Source of the DNA: Cohnella thermotolerans DSM 17683
Lineage (GTDB): Bacteria > Bacillota > Bacilli > Paenibacillales > Paenibacillaceae
Direction of reading: 5' to 3'
NCBI RefSeq assembly: GCF_000429825.1
Contig: NZ_KE386956.1
Location: forward strand, 71,899-135,898
DNA length: 64,000 nucleotides
Shown one piece after another: positions 1 to 9,074 of this stretch. A model generated the notes under the pieces. It worked only from the letters and a program-made list of their open reading frames with translations, had not been told where the DNA came from and searched no databases. Position 1 is the first letter of the stretch. Each line of letters begins with the position of its first letter. Both the position numbers and the translations under genes were made by a program.

Positions 1-20
1 GTGGAGTTGGAGGAGTCTGG

Positions 21-1007
21 ATGAAGCGAGCATTGATTACGGGGATTACCGGCCAAGACGGTTCATATCTGGCAGAGTTTCTGCTGAGCAAGGGGTATAA
101 GGTATTCGGCTTAAGAAGACGAACGAGCACGCCGAATTACGAGAACGTACAGCAGGTTAAGGATAAGATTACTTGGATCTCGGGGGATTTGACCGATCTC
201 GCATCGCTGATAGAAGCCGTCCGGATTTCCGACCCTGACGAGGTCTACAATTTGGCCGCTCAATCCTTCGTGGCGGCATCCTGGCCGCAGCCGCTGGCCA
301 CCGGCCATCTGACAGCCATCTCTGTCACCAACATGCTGGAAGCCGTTCGGATCGTCAAGCCGAGCGCTAGGTTCTACCAGGCTTCCAGCAGCGAGATGTT
401 CGGCAAGGTCGTGGAAACTCCGCAGCGGGAGACGACCCCCTTTTATCCCCGAAGCCCCTATGGCGTAGCGAAAGTTTACGGCCATTGGATCACGGTAAAT
501 TACCGCGAAAGCTTCAACATGTTCGCATGCTCCGGCATCTTGTTCAACCACGAATCCCCCAGGCGCGGACTGGAGTTTGTAACGCGGAAGGTATCCGACG
601 GAGTGGCGCGAATCAAGTTGGGTTTGAAGCACGAACTGCGCATGGGGAATTTGGAAGCTCTACGGGATTGGGGCTTTGCCGGAGATTACGTGAAGGCCAT
701 GTGGCTGATGCTCCAGCAGGAGGAGCCCGACGACTATGTCATCTCTACCGGGGAGACGCATTCCGTGCGGGAGCTTCTCGAAGTCGCCTTCTCGTATGTG
801 GGCCTGGATTATCAGCAATATGTCGTCATCGATCCCGAATTCGTTCGTCCTGCCGAAGTCGACCTGCTTCTGGGCGACTGCAGCAAGGCCAAGGAGAAGT
901 TAGGCTGGAAGCTTGACGTAGGCTTCAAGCAATTGATCGAGATGATGGTCGATGAAGATCTGAAGCGGGTGCGGGCTGAAAACAACGCTTTTTTACTTGT
1001 CAATTGA
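21..1007 (+). CDS. gmd: GDP-mannose 4,6-dehydratase
   Basis: Converts GDP-mannose to GDP-4-keto-6-deoxymannose, the branch point to GDP-fucose and GDP-rhamnose. The N-terminus shows the short-chain dehydrogenase Rossmann motif G8-x2-G11-x2-G14. The NLAAQS segment (77-82), the SSSEMFG segment (122-128) and the catalytic Y147-x3-K151 pair follow, then NHESPRRG. At 328 residues it is full length for the family. The ATG is preceded by GGAGGAG. Substrate would come from the mannose-1-phosphate guanylyltransferase encoded at 10345. The enzyme that finishes the sugar (fucose synthase or reductase) is not in the window and may lie upstream. The base composition is clearly higher in GC than the genes that follow. 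Confidence 0.95.
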   Translation: MKRALITGITGQDGSYLAEFLLSKGYKVFGLRRRTSTPNYENVQQVKDKITWISGDLTDLASLIEAVRISDPDEVYNLAAQSFVAASWPQPLATGHLTAISVTNMLEAVRIVKPSARFYQASSSEMFGKVVETPQRETTPFYPRSPYGVAKVYGHWITVNYRESFNMFACSGILFNHESPRRGLEFVTRKVSDGVARIKLGLKHELRMGNLEALRDWGFAGDYVKAMWLMLQQEEPDDYVISTGETHSVRELLEVAFSYVGLDYQQYVVIDPEFVRPAEVDLLLGDCSKAKEKLGWKLDVGFKQLIEMMVDEDLKRVRAENNAFLLVN

Positions 1008-1072
1008 TAGCAGTTTAGACGGTAGCAGAGAAATTCCGGCCATGTGCGTAAACGGGAAGTGTAGGTGTCACC

Positions 1073-2425
1073 ATGAAGATTGATTTTCTAAGAAAGATAT
1101 CCTCATTAAAAAAAAGCCGGGATTTTAAAAACGTCTCGTATAGTTTATTGTCGTATTCAATTACACCGTTTGTTATTTTCATAACGACACCATTGTTATT
1201 GAAGTACCTGGGTCCGGAAAATTACGGGATATGGGTATTGATTAATTCAGTTGCTGCTTTTATGACCTTTTCTAATTTTGGGCTAGGAAATGCGCTAATT
1301 AAACTTGGTTCGGAAATTATCTCTGATTCGAAAGACAGTCGAAATGAGTTTAACCGACTCTTTAGTGTAACGCTTACTCTCACAATTTTGATCTCATGTC
1401 TTTTTGTGATTGTTATTTTTTTATTCGGTCCCTCAATTTTATCATTATTTATAAAAGGGCACACTGACAACGCAACTTTAAATCTGTCTTATTTATTGGG
1501 ATTCATCACCGTATTAAAGCTGCTTAACAACGTTATTGCCGCATCCTTTATGGCCAAACAACGATACGACTTAAACAGCAAAATCAATATCGCTGTGAAC
1601 CAACTCTCTGTTCTTGTTTATACGGTAATAGCCGTTTTAACAGGGAGTCTCTTTTGGCTCGTTATTGCCCTTTTGATCTCCTCGCTAGTGTTAATGCTCA
1701 TCAGCATTCTCGTTGCCAAGAAGGTTGTACAAGGAATTAGATACTCTCCTTCGCTTGACAAGAAGACAGCCAAGAAGATCATCGATTATGGTTTCTATTC
1801 TTGGTCGCAATCATTTATCACATCTATACAAGGCTCGGCTGACAAATTCATTATAGGTGGGTTATTGGGACCAGCGACTATGGGGTACTATACGGTATGC
1901 ATGACTTTGGTTACGAAAATACAAGAGATCCCCTACGCATCCGGGGGGTTCTTGTTAGCAAAGTTCAGTGCCCTGCATGAAACAAACAACTATAAAAAAA
2001 TAAGCCGCGTCTACCACACTACCTTAATCTTAAAAAGTATATTTATTGTTTGCGCTACGTCTTTTGTTATTGTGTTCGCGAAAGAAATATTGGCAATTTG
2101 GATTAGCGAATCGTTCGCTAATCAGCACTATGAGCTTCTGCGCATTCTTGCAATTGGTGTTGCCATTAGCGCTTTTAGCGTTTTTCCAAGTTATTGCATG
2201 AATGCGATGGGATTTGTAAAGATCAACAGCATCATTTCGTTTATTATGTCGGCAATATCACTTGGGTTCTTGTACTTTTTTATTCCTGAATTCGGCGTAT
2301 ATGGAACGGGATATGGTCGATTGGCAGGACTTCCGGTTTTACTATTTTTACTCTACTTTGTGGAGAGAAATGTTCTGAACAAAAAATCGTATTCCGGAAA
2401 AAAAGCAGAAGCGTTTAATTCATGA
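1073..2425 (+). CDS. Wzx-type oligosaccharide flippase
   Basis: A 450-residue integral membrane protein of the MATE/MVF polysaccharide transporter type. It begins with a short charged N-terminus, then hydrophobic segments spread over the full length. The stretch TTPLLLKYLGPENYGIWVLI near residues 38-57 is typical of Wzx/RfbX flippases. It would move undecaprenyl-linked repeat units across the membrane for polymerisation outside. It lies between gmd and a Wzy-type polymerase, the usual context. This is the first gene of an AT-rich block whose composition differs visibly from gmd. Substrate specificity cannot be read from sequence. Confidence 0.85.
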   Translation: MKIDFLRKISSLKKSRDFKNVSYSLLSYSITPFVIFITTPLLLKYLGPENYGIWVLINSVAAFMTFSNFGLGNALIKLGSEIISDSKDSRNEFNRLFSVTLTLTILISCLFVIVIFLFGPSILSLFIKGHTDNATLNLSYLLGFITVLKLLNNVIAASFMAKQRYDLNSKINIAVNQLSVLVYTVIAVLTGSLFWLVIALLISSLVLMLISILVAKKVVQGIRYSPSLDKKTAKKIIDYGFYSWSQSFITSIQGSADKFIIGGLLGPATMGYYTVCMTLVTKIQEIPYASGGFLLAKFSALHETNNYKKISRVYHTTLILKSIFIVCATSFVIVFAKEILAIWISESFANQHYELLRILAIGVAISAFSVFPSYCMNAMGFVKINSIISFIMSAISLGFLYFFIPEFGVYGTGYGRLAGLPVLLFLLYFVERNVLNKKSYSGKKAEAFNS

Positions 2426-2441
2426 AGCAGGTGATGGTTCT

Positions 2442-3758
2442 ATGCTGGTAACATTCATCCTTTGCGCTGCTGTTCTTATTGTTACCGTATGGAAACGGGA
2501 GGTAGGCCTAGCCGTATCGATTCAAGCTTATTTAATTAAATGTTCTCTGAATCCCCCGGATTATTCATACGGACCAAAGGCGCCAATTGAAACGAATGAT
2601 CTTCTTAGCATTCTGATTCCCATTATCGTATTTGGAGTGATTTTACTAAAAACAGTAAAGAAAGACGACAAGTTTTTCCTCAGGCCGTTGGACGTCCTTT
2701 TTGTCACTCTCGGAGGTGTCTTGTTGGGGGGATCGATGTATTCGCCACTTCAAAATAACGGATTATTCATTACGTTTAAATACTTTGCACTCGGAATAAG
2801 CTTTTATTTTGTAACCAGATTATTCTTTTCAAAAACATCCCATTTTCAAACCGCTTTAAAAAACATGATGAATACAACGTGGCTTCTTGCTCTCTTCCTT
2901 GGACTATTTGCATTCATACGCTCTTGGGGAATGAGTTACAATCGATTAACGCTAGGTTCCGCGCATCCAATACCTTTTAGTCTTTTATTGGCGATCGGTA
3001 TTGTCATCAATTATGGCTGGTTATTGCGAAATGGGGTTCCATTATGGAAAAAATCACTGCAGGCTGTTAGCTTTATTATTCTGCTTTATATCTTTATTGA
3101 TTCCAATACAAGAGGAACGATAATCTCTGCATTTGTCGCGATTCTTTTTATAACTGCCGTCTTTGTTATTCGATATAAAGCCTTTACACGTTTACTGCTT
3201 TATGTCCCCTTAATCTTAGTTGGAATCGGCGCCGTTAATTGGATCAATCCGAACCTGGTTAATAGAGTAAGCGACAATCTCAGTCTCATTACAAGTGAGG
3301 AGCATGGACAATCTATTAATGGCCGGCAAACAGCTTACATGGATGCTTGGGAGATGTTCAATAACAGCCCTTTCTTTGGCGTTGGAACCGGTGCATTCCA
3401 ACAGCATTCTTTGCTTAGTTACCCGCATAATACATTTCTTGAGCTATTGTCCGAAAACGGGATCATAGGTTTTTTGGTATTGCTTGCTGTATATATGTTA
3501 ACCATCTATTACATTATTAATATCTGCAGGAAAGGGGGAGTTGATTCCTTCATCTTAGCTTCCGTGGTTCTTTTAAATTTAATTGAAACGCAATTCAGCT
3601 TTACTTTATGGATGCATAAAAGCTTTTATTTATATTGTGGAGTGCTGGTTGCCCATTATTACAAAGATAAAATGAAATCGAATACTGCTGTGCATAATCA
3701 GGAGATGAAGGAAAATAACCGGCGGGTTGTGTTCAAAATTGATTACTCGTGGAGATAA
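2442..3758 (+). CDS. O-antigen ligase/polymerase (Wzy/WaaL) family protein
   Basis: A 438-residue polytopic membrane protein with about ten or more hydrophobic segments. The large extracytoplasmic loop late in the protein carries the motif region NGRQTAYMDAWEMFNNSPFFG, followed by GVGTGAFQ and YPHNTFLELLSENG, the signature of the O-antigen ligase (Wzy_C) family. It probably polymerises flipped repeat units. It starts 16 bp after the flippase with AGGTGATGG as ribosome site. Its 3' end overlaps the next gene by about 32 bp. A second protein of this family is encoded at 4855, so one may be the polymerase and the other a ligase. Confidence 0.8.
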   Translation: MLVTFILCAAVLIVTVWKREVGLAVSIQAYLIKCSLNPPDYSYGPKAPIETNDLLSILIPIIVFGVILLKTVKKDDKFFLRPLDVLFVTLGGVLLGGSMYSPLQNNGLFITFKYFALGISFYFVTRLFFSKTSHFQTALKNMMNTTWLLALFLGLFAFIRSWGMSYNRLTLGSAHPIPFSLLLAIGIVINYGWLLRNGVPLWKKSLQAVSFIILLYIFIDSNTRGTIISAFVAILFITAVFVIRYKAFTRLLLYVPLILVGIGAVNWINPNLVNRVSDNLSLITSEEHGQSINGRQTAYMDAWEMFNNSPFFGVGTGAFQQHSLLSYPHNTFLELLSENGIIGFLVLLAVYMLTIYYIINICRKGGVDSFILASVVLLNLIETQFSFTLWMHKSFYLYCGVLVAHYYKDKMKSNTAVHNQEMKENNRRVVFKIDYSWR

Positions 3759-4800
3759 TAATTTCATTCATATTATGGACAATGCATTTAAGGGTCATCA
3801 CCTACTTTATATAAATGCTTTAAAGAGACTTCCCTTTGTGAGAGATATTTCCAGAGAATATACAGTAAGCTCCAATAAGACGCGACTTATCTCTTATATT
3901 CGCGATCGTAAAAGGATTCTAAACTATGCATTAAGCCAAACACAATCGAACGAAATTTTACACTTGTTGTTTCTAGATAATCTCTATACAGCAAGTATTT
4001 TTATGCACATTCCTGAGAAAGTAAAAATGATAGGTACCTTACACCATTATCCGAACTGTAAAAAGAAAGAATGGTTATTAAAGTACTTAAGCAAACGTCT
4101 CAAATTTATTATTGTTCATTCTGAGTATATAGGAAAACAATTAGAGGCTATACAAATTCGAAATTATATCGTGATCGATTACCCGGCATTCCACTCTTCA
4201 AACTCCGGCCTAAATGATCCAGCCAAGTTGCGAGAGAAAGCAGGAATTCCGGGCGATAAAATCGTTTTATCTGCTCTTGGGGGAACTAGATATGATAAGG
4301 GACTAGATATCCTCCTCGATTCGCTAAAGTATATCGATGAGGATTGCAAAAGAAAATTATTAATTAATATTGCCGGTAAAGAAGAAACATTTAGCGACCA
4401 ATTTATTATCCGAAAGACGGAAAATTGCGGTGTGGATATAAGAATAAATTTACGATTTATGTCGGATGAAGAATTTGATCAAAATATACAGCTATCCGAT
4501 GCAATCATATTGCCATATAGAAACGTTTTTACCGGAAATAGCGGTCCCATGGCGGAAGGGGTTTTTCGGAACAAACCTATTATTGCAACGGACTTTGGCA
4601 ACTTGGGATTTCTTGTGAACAGTCATCGTCTTGGGTATACGTTTCAAAGTGAGAATTCACGTTCTCTTGCAGGTGTAATTTCCAATTTTATACGCAATGG
4701 TTGGTCCATTAGTAATAAAAGTGAAACTTATCGAGAAAAACTTACACTTCAGAATTTTTTAGAGAATCACTATAACTTATACATGAAGCTGGGAAAATAG
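3727..4800 (+). CDS. Glycosyltransferase, GT-B fold (GT4-like)
   Basis: A 357-residue cytoplasmic glycosyltransferase. The N-terminus carries HIMDNAFKGHHLLYINAL, the first strand and acceptor loop. The C-terminal donor domain has ALGGTRYDKGLDILLDSL and then MAEGVFRNKPIIATDFGNLG, where GT4 enzymes bind the nucleotide sugar. The start used is a TTG inside the end of the previous gene, preceded by AAGGAAA. The ATG at 3775 is in frame but would cut into the conserved first strand and has poor ribosome site spacing. The gene is AT-rich like its neighbours. Donor and acceptor are unknown. Confidence 0.75.
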   Translation: MCSKLITRGDNNFIHIMDNAFKGHHLLYINALKRLPFVRDISREYTVSSNKTRLISYIRDRKRILNYALSQTQSNEILHLLFLDNLYTASIFMHIPEKVKMIGTLHHYPNCKKKEWLLKYLSKRLKFIIVHSEYIGKQLEAIQIRNYIVIDYPAFHSSNSGLNDPAKLREKAGIPGDKIVLSALGGTRYDKGLDILLDSLKYIDEDCKRKLLINIAGKEETFSDQFIIRKTENCGVDIRINLRFMSDEEFDQNIQLSDAIILPYRNVFTGNSGPMAEGVFRNKPIIATDFGNLGFLVNSHRLGYTFQSENSRSLAGVISNFIRNGWSISNKSETYREKLTLQNFLENHYNLYMKLGK

Positions 4801-4854
4801 AGGATGACAGTCTTTAGGGGTTAGACGGCGCTAGCGAAAGGATGCGAATTGTAA

Positions 4855-6102
4855 ATGACGAATAAAGCCAATATACCTAAGCTACTTCTTATAAGCCTCT
4901 TATACTTACTAAGCTTTTCTTACATCCTTTCCTATTTCGAAATCGCTTATAATTACTCCATGCTTTCCTACCTGAAATGGATGATGTTAATACTTAATAC
5001 AGCCTTTCTCCTACTTTTAGTCGGCAAAAAAACTGAACCTCTTGCAAAAATGAACTCCCTCAACTTGAGTGTGGGGGCGTTTATCCTAATGTTTCTGATT
5101 TTAAACATTTTTTTGTCCCTCAATGGGACCACAAGTCTTGCCACTTCAGGAATTATTGTATTGTCTTTTATTTTTTTTAAATTGTTAAGTAAGACTGTGA
5201 GCCAAGGAATCCTTTCTGTAGTTGAAATTAATCAAATTATTTATACCTCCATCTTTTTTATGGTCTTAATATCGGCCTTCTTATCCATTCATGAGTATCT
5301 TACATTTATGGATGTTCTAACGGGCAGCGGGCGTTATAGAATTAAGGGACTCTTTAGACATCCGAATACTTTGGCAATGAATTGTGTTCTGGGAAGTTTT
5401 GCTCTGTTTGATAACATCATTAAGTCGTTGTTCGAGAAGAAGAAGCATTTTTTTCAATATGTCATTCTAGCGTTTTTTATTTTCAACATCGTGGTCTCTG
5501 ATTCGAATACAGCCAAGTATACATTGATTGTATTCGTCATCCTTTATTTTTATATCTATATGCTAGAGTATAAAGTAAACTCCCTTAGGGCCTTCCATTT
5601 GTACTTGATTATTATCTTACTAACGGCGGGGATTTGTTACTTACTTTATTACTTATCGACAACCAACCTTGAGGATAGAGCCAACAGTGTTAGCGTTAGA
5701 TTGAATTCATGGATTACGGTATTTAACTATATTACATCGGAGCCTATACACCTTCTATTCGGGTACGGGTTGAGTGGAACGGGTGGATATAGTACTGGAT
5801 CGTTTCAACAATTAGAACTGGCTGTGGACAATGGGTATGTAACTTTTCTCTACCAGGCAGGGTTATCCGGTCTTGTTGTTATTGCTTTTTATTTCTTCTC
5901 TGTCCTGCTCAAAATCATTTTCAAGCCGGATCTCAAGTCGGAAAGACATTTAAAGGCGATCGTTTTTGCATGCGGATTTAGTTTGCTTCTGTATTCGGTG
6001 TTTGAAAATCTCTTAATCGCTATGGGGAATTTCATAACATTATACGTATGGTTTAGGATTTTCAACTTTAAATATGAAGTCAGGACACACACGAAAATAT
6101 AG
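4855..6102 (+). CDS. Second O-antigen ligase/polymerase family membrane protein
   Basis: A 415-residue protein with about ten to twelve hydrophobic segments. The Wzy-type features are GRYRIKGLFRHPNTLAMNCVL in the middle and, in the large outer loop, VRLNSWITVFNYI followed by LLFGYGLSGTGG and VDNGYVTFLYQAGLSGLV. It is only distantly similar by eye to the protein at 2442, so it is not a recent tandem duplicate. Having two such proteins suggests one polymerises the repeat and the other joins or caps the chain, or that one is inactive. It is AT-rich. The start is an ATG with AAAGGAT upstream at somewhat long spacing. Confidence 0.72.
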   Translation: MTNKANIPKLLLISLLYLLSFSYILSYFEIAYNYSMLSYLKWMMLILNTAFLLLLVGKKTEPLAKMNSLNLSVGAFILMFLILNIFLSLNGTTSLATSGIIVLSFIFFKLLSKTVSQGILSVVEINQIIYTSIFFMVLISAFLSIHEYLTFMDVLTGSGRYRIKGLFRHPNTLAMNCVLGSFALFDNIIKSLFEKKKHFFQYVILAFFIFNIVVSDSNTAKYTLIVFVILYFYIYMLEYKVNSLRAFHLYLIIILLTAGICYLLYYLSTTNLEDRANSVSVRLNSWITVFNYITSEPIHLLFGYGLSGTGGYSTGSFQQLELAVDNGYVTFLYQAGLSGLVVIAFYFFSVLLKIIFKPDLKSERHLKAIVFACGFSLLLYSVFENLLIAMGNFITLYVWFRIFNFKYEVRTHTKI

Positions 6103-6159
6103 CGTTACGGATTAATTCGAAGATCTCTGTATGGTCATTCTTTAGGAGAGTGAAGGAAA

Positions 6160-7281
6160 TTGAGAGCACTTCTATTAACGAATACGATGTCCCCTTATCG
6201 GATCCCTGTATTGAATAAAGTCCATGCCGATAAAGACATCGACCTGACGGTATGGTATCTGCAGGAAAGAGAAAGCAACCGGAAATGGAACATCGATCGT
6301 GATGAAATCAAATACAACTACGAATGTCTAAAAGGATTTCATACGTATATTCAACGACTGGATTTCGGCCTTCACATTAATCCGGGCCTGTTCTGGAAAT
6401 TGGTCAAGCACTCTCCGGACATCATTATGACAACCGGCTATGATGCTCCAGGCTATTGGGTCGCTTTATTGTACAGCAAAGTCTTTCGGAAAAAATTTAC
6501 GGTTTGGTGGGGGAGTACATTAGAGAGCAGCAGAGTTCAGAATACATGGGTAAATCGGCTGCGCTCGTTTTTCTTGAAGCAAGCTGACTCTTTTGTAACC
6601 TACGGTACGGAAGCTTCGAAATGTTTAGTGTATTACGGCGTGGAAGAAAAGAAAATCGTTACGGGGTATAACACGGTCGATGTTCGATATTTTTATAAAC
6701 AATATAAGAAGAAAAGAAAAAGTTCGCAGGATTTGCAAACGACAAATCATGTGAACTTTTTATTTATTGGGCAGCTTATTCCCCGGAAAGGGCTCGAAGA
6801 AGTAATCGATGCGTTTTCGGAAATACCGTATACCAATTGGGGCTTGAAAATTGTAGGCTCCGGTCCCATTGAAGAGCTTCTACGAAATCGAATAGCCGAA
6901 AAGAAATTGGAGCAGAACGTCACTTTTGAAGGGTTCAAGCAGAAGGAAGAGCTTATCAATTACTTAATCGAAGCCGACTGCTTGGTGTTTCCTTCTTTAA
7001 GAGAAGTCTGGGGCTTGGTTGTAAACGAGGCTTTGGCGACCGATACCTTTATTCTGGCATCCAAATATGCGGGAGCTACGAAAGATATCATTATAGATAA
7101 GGAAAATGGTCTCGTTATCGATCCCTTAGATCAACATAATCTCGTTCAATCTTTAAATTGGATCATGTCTAACGTCAGCTATGTTAAATCCGCAAGAAAG
7201 TTAAGCTTCAAATTATGGCGAAAGCTTCACCCGTTTTCCTATGGCCGTTCTGTAATCCAATGCATAAAATCTTTCAATTAA
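6160..7281 (+). CDS. Glycosyltransferase family 4 protein
   Basis: A 373-residue GT-B glycosyltransferase. The N-terminus LLTNTMSPYRIPVLNK is characteristic of GT4 enzymes of polysaccharide loci. The donor half contains FLFIGQLIPRKGLEEVIDAF, then VGSGPIEELLRN, and FPSLREVWGLVVNEALATD, where the E-x7-E type motif of GT4 enzymes lies. The start is TTG at 6160, preceded by AGGAGAG and GAAGGAA. It ends 15 bp before the next glycosyltransferase gene. It would add one sugar to the lipid-linked repeat unit at the inner membrane face. Linkage and sugar are unknown. Confidence 0.85.
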   Translation: MRALLLTNTMSPYRIPVLNKVHADKDIDLTVWYLQERESNRKWNIDRDEIKYNYECLKGFHTYIQRLDFGLHINPGLFWKLVKHSPDIIMTTGYDAPGYWVALLYSKVFRKKFTVWWGSTLESSRVQNTWVNRLRSFFLKQADSFVTYGTEASKCLVYYGVEEKKIVTGYNTVDVRYFYKQYKKKRKSSQDLQTTNHVNFLFIGQLIPRKGLEEVIDAFSEIPYTNWGLKIVGSGPIEELLRNRIAEKKLEQNVTFEGFKQKEELINYLIEADCLVFPSLREVWGLVVNEALATDTFILASKYAGATKDIIIDKENGLVIDPLDQHNLVQSLNWIMSNVSYVKSARKLSFKLWRKLHPFSYGRSVIQCIKSFN

Positions 7282-7296
7282 GATGAGGGGATTCCA

Positions 7297-8436
7297 ATGC
7301 CCATAAATTTATTGGTTAATGCCACCGCGCTAAACAGCAGGGGAGGGTTGACCGTCGTCAAGCAATTTATTACAGAAGTCGAAGATTATTTGAGGAAAAC
7401 AGATGAATTTGCTTTAACGATCATGGTCTCTGTTAAAGATTTTATGCACCACAACCATCGCAATTTAAATATCATTTATAATGATTCGCCAAAGAAAGGG
7501 TTTGTTCAGAAATATTTATTTGAAAAAAAAGAAATTCCGAAAATCATCAAAAACCATAACATAAACTGCTACTTTTCGCTTGCAAACACTTTTTTGTTTA
7601 AAAGCGATCTTCCACAATATGTGTTGATCCACAACCCGCTTCCTTTCGATCGTCTGAAATGGAGTGAAGTCGACATTCCTAGTTATTTAAAATACAAAGT
7701 TATGCTGAATCTAATTTATAAAACTAGGCTTTCCAAAAAAGTAAACGGAATAATCGTACAAACCCAGTGGATGAAGAACGCCATTGTTTCCAAGTACGAT
7801 TATAAGGGACACGTGCAAGTCATAAGACCCTCTGTGTCCTCCAATAGCGCAACTGAACGGTTAGTCCCGCTTAACTTGCATTTGAACGATGACGACAATG
7901 GCTACTTGAAATTCATCTATCCGACGAGCGTCGATAAGTATAAAAATACCCGGAGATTAATCCAAGCGGTAGAACGGTACAATCAGGTTTCGGCCCAAAA
8001 GGTCATCCTGTTTTTGACTTTGGAAGGACAAAGTACGGAGCTTGTGAAATATATCGGGAAAATACCGTACGAATCCATGTATTGGGTGTACCGGCAAATG
8101 GATGCGCTCATCTTTCCCTCGCTGACAGAAACATTAGGACTTCCACTGCAAGAAGCACTGGACAACGATCTCCATGTGCTGGCGGCCGACTTGCCATATG
8201 CAAGAGAAGTATGCGGACTTCACGCTGATTATTTTAATCCTAGAAGCGTTGAAGATATCGCATACGGGATCGGGAAATATGTTCGAAAGAAAAACAAAAT
8301 AAAGCGTCCATCGCGAAAATATGGAGATATGAATCATTCGTATATCGATTTTTTGGACTTCATCAAAGAATGTGAACTTGGAAAGGGAGAAGGTTCTCCC
8401 CATAGACGCTCTGTAGCGTCCCAAGGTACGTTCTAG
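7297..8436 (+). CDS. Glycosyltransferase family 4 protein
   Basis: A 379-residue GT-B enzyme beginning INLLVNATALNSRGGLTVVK, where the glycine-rich loop after the first strand is typical of GT4. The donor domain shows FIYPTSVDKYKNTRRLIQAV and ALIFPSLTETLGLPLQEALD with the expected acidic E-x7-E spacing. It is the last gene of the AT-rich block; the next gene at 8469 is markedly GC-richer. The ATG has GAGGGG upstream. The C-terminal 20 or so residues look unstructured and may be a recombination-worn end. Specificity is unknown. Confidence 0.82.
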   Translation: MPINLLVNATALNSRGGLTVVKQFITEVEDYLRKTDEFALTIMVSVKDFMHHNHRNLNIIYNDSPKKGFVQKYLFEKKEIPKIIKNHNINCYFSLANTFLFKSDLPQYVLIHNPLPFDRLKWSEVDIPSYLKYKVMLNLIYKTRLSKKVNGIIVQTQWMKNAIVSKYDYKGHVQVIRPSVSSNSATERLVPLNLHLNDDDNGYLKFIYPTSVDKYKNTRRLIQAVERYNQVSAQKVILFLTLEGQSTELVKYIGKIPYESMYWVYRQMDALIFPSLTETLGLPLQEALDNDLHVLAADLPYAREVCGLHADYFNPRSVEDIAYGIGKYVRKKNKIKRPSRKYGDMNHSYIDFLDFIKECELGKGEGSPHRRSVASQGTF

Positions 8437-8468
8437 GAGTTTAGATAGACCACGAAGGAGTGGAAAGA

Positions 8469-9074
8469 ATGGAAAATCGAATGCGATTGGATCAATATCG
8501 TCAGCCTGCAGGCTACTCCCGAGGACGAGGTTCAATTTACATTCTTATCTGGTGGTTTGTACAAGCGACGCTTTTCAGACTCTCTCTTCACAATATGTAT
8601 GGATGGCGCAATTGGCTGCTTAGGAGATTCGGAGCGAAAGTTGGGAAAGGCGTCAAAATACGCTCCTCGGCCAAATTCACCTATCCTTGGAAGGTAACGA
8701 TCGGGGATCATACTTGGGTTGGCGACCATGCCTACTTTTACAGCTTGGATGAGATCCGGGTCGGAAGTCACTGCTGCATCTCGCAAAACACGTATTTATG
8801 CACGGGAAGCCACAAAATGGATGATCCGACGTTCGGACTCGTCGTGAAGCCCATTGTTATCAAAGACGGCGCGTGGGTAGCCAGCGACGTCTTCGTCTTC
8901 CCCGGGGTGACCATTCATGAGATGGGCGTAGCCGGAGCGAGAAGTACGGTGACAAAGTCCATTCCCGCCAACGAAGTTCATGCGGGCTATCCGGCTAAAT
9001 ACTTGAAACAGCGTTTTGCAACCGAGGTTGTGACCCCGGATAAAAAGCCTGAAAAAGAGGTCGTGGTCGTATGA
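8469..9074 (+). CDS. Hexapeptide-repeat acetyltransferase (WcaF-like)
   Basis: A left-handed beta-helix acyltransferase of about 201 residues. The run GVKIRSSAKFTYPWKVTIGD followed by TWVGDHAYFYSLDEIRVGSH shows the imperfect hexapeptide repeats, and the C-terminal coil has the expected GVAGARSTVTKSIPANEVHAGYPAK end. It most resembles the colanic-acid WcaF branch and would O-acetylate the repeat unit using acetyl-CoA. An in-frame GTG at 8460 overlaps the ribosome site AAGGAG, so the ATG at 8469 is the better start. It overlaps the next glycosyltransferase gene by 4 bp (ATGA), implying translational coupling. Confidence 0.85.
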   Translation: MENRMRLDQYRQPAGYSRGRGSIYILIWWFVQATLFRLSLHNMYGWRNWLLRRFGAKVGKGVKIRSSAKFTYPWKVTIGDHTWVGDHAYFYSLDEIRVGSHCCISQNTYLCTGSHKMDDPTFGLVVKPIVIKDGAWVASDVFVFPGVTIHEMGVAGARSTVTKSIPANEVHAGYPAKYLKQRFATEVVTPDKKPEKEVVVV

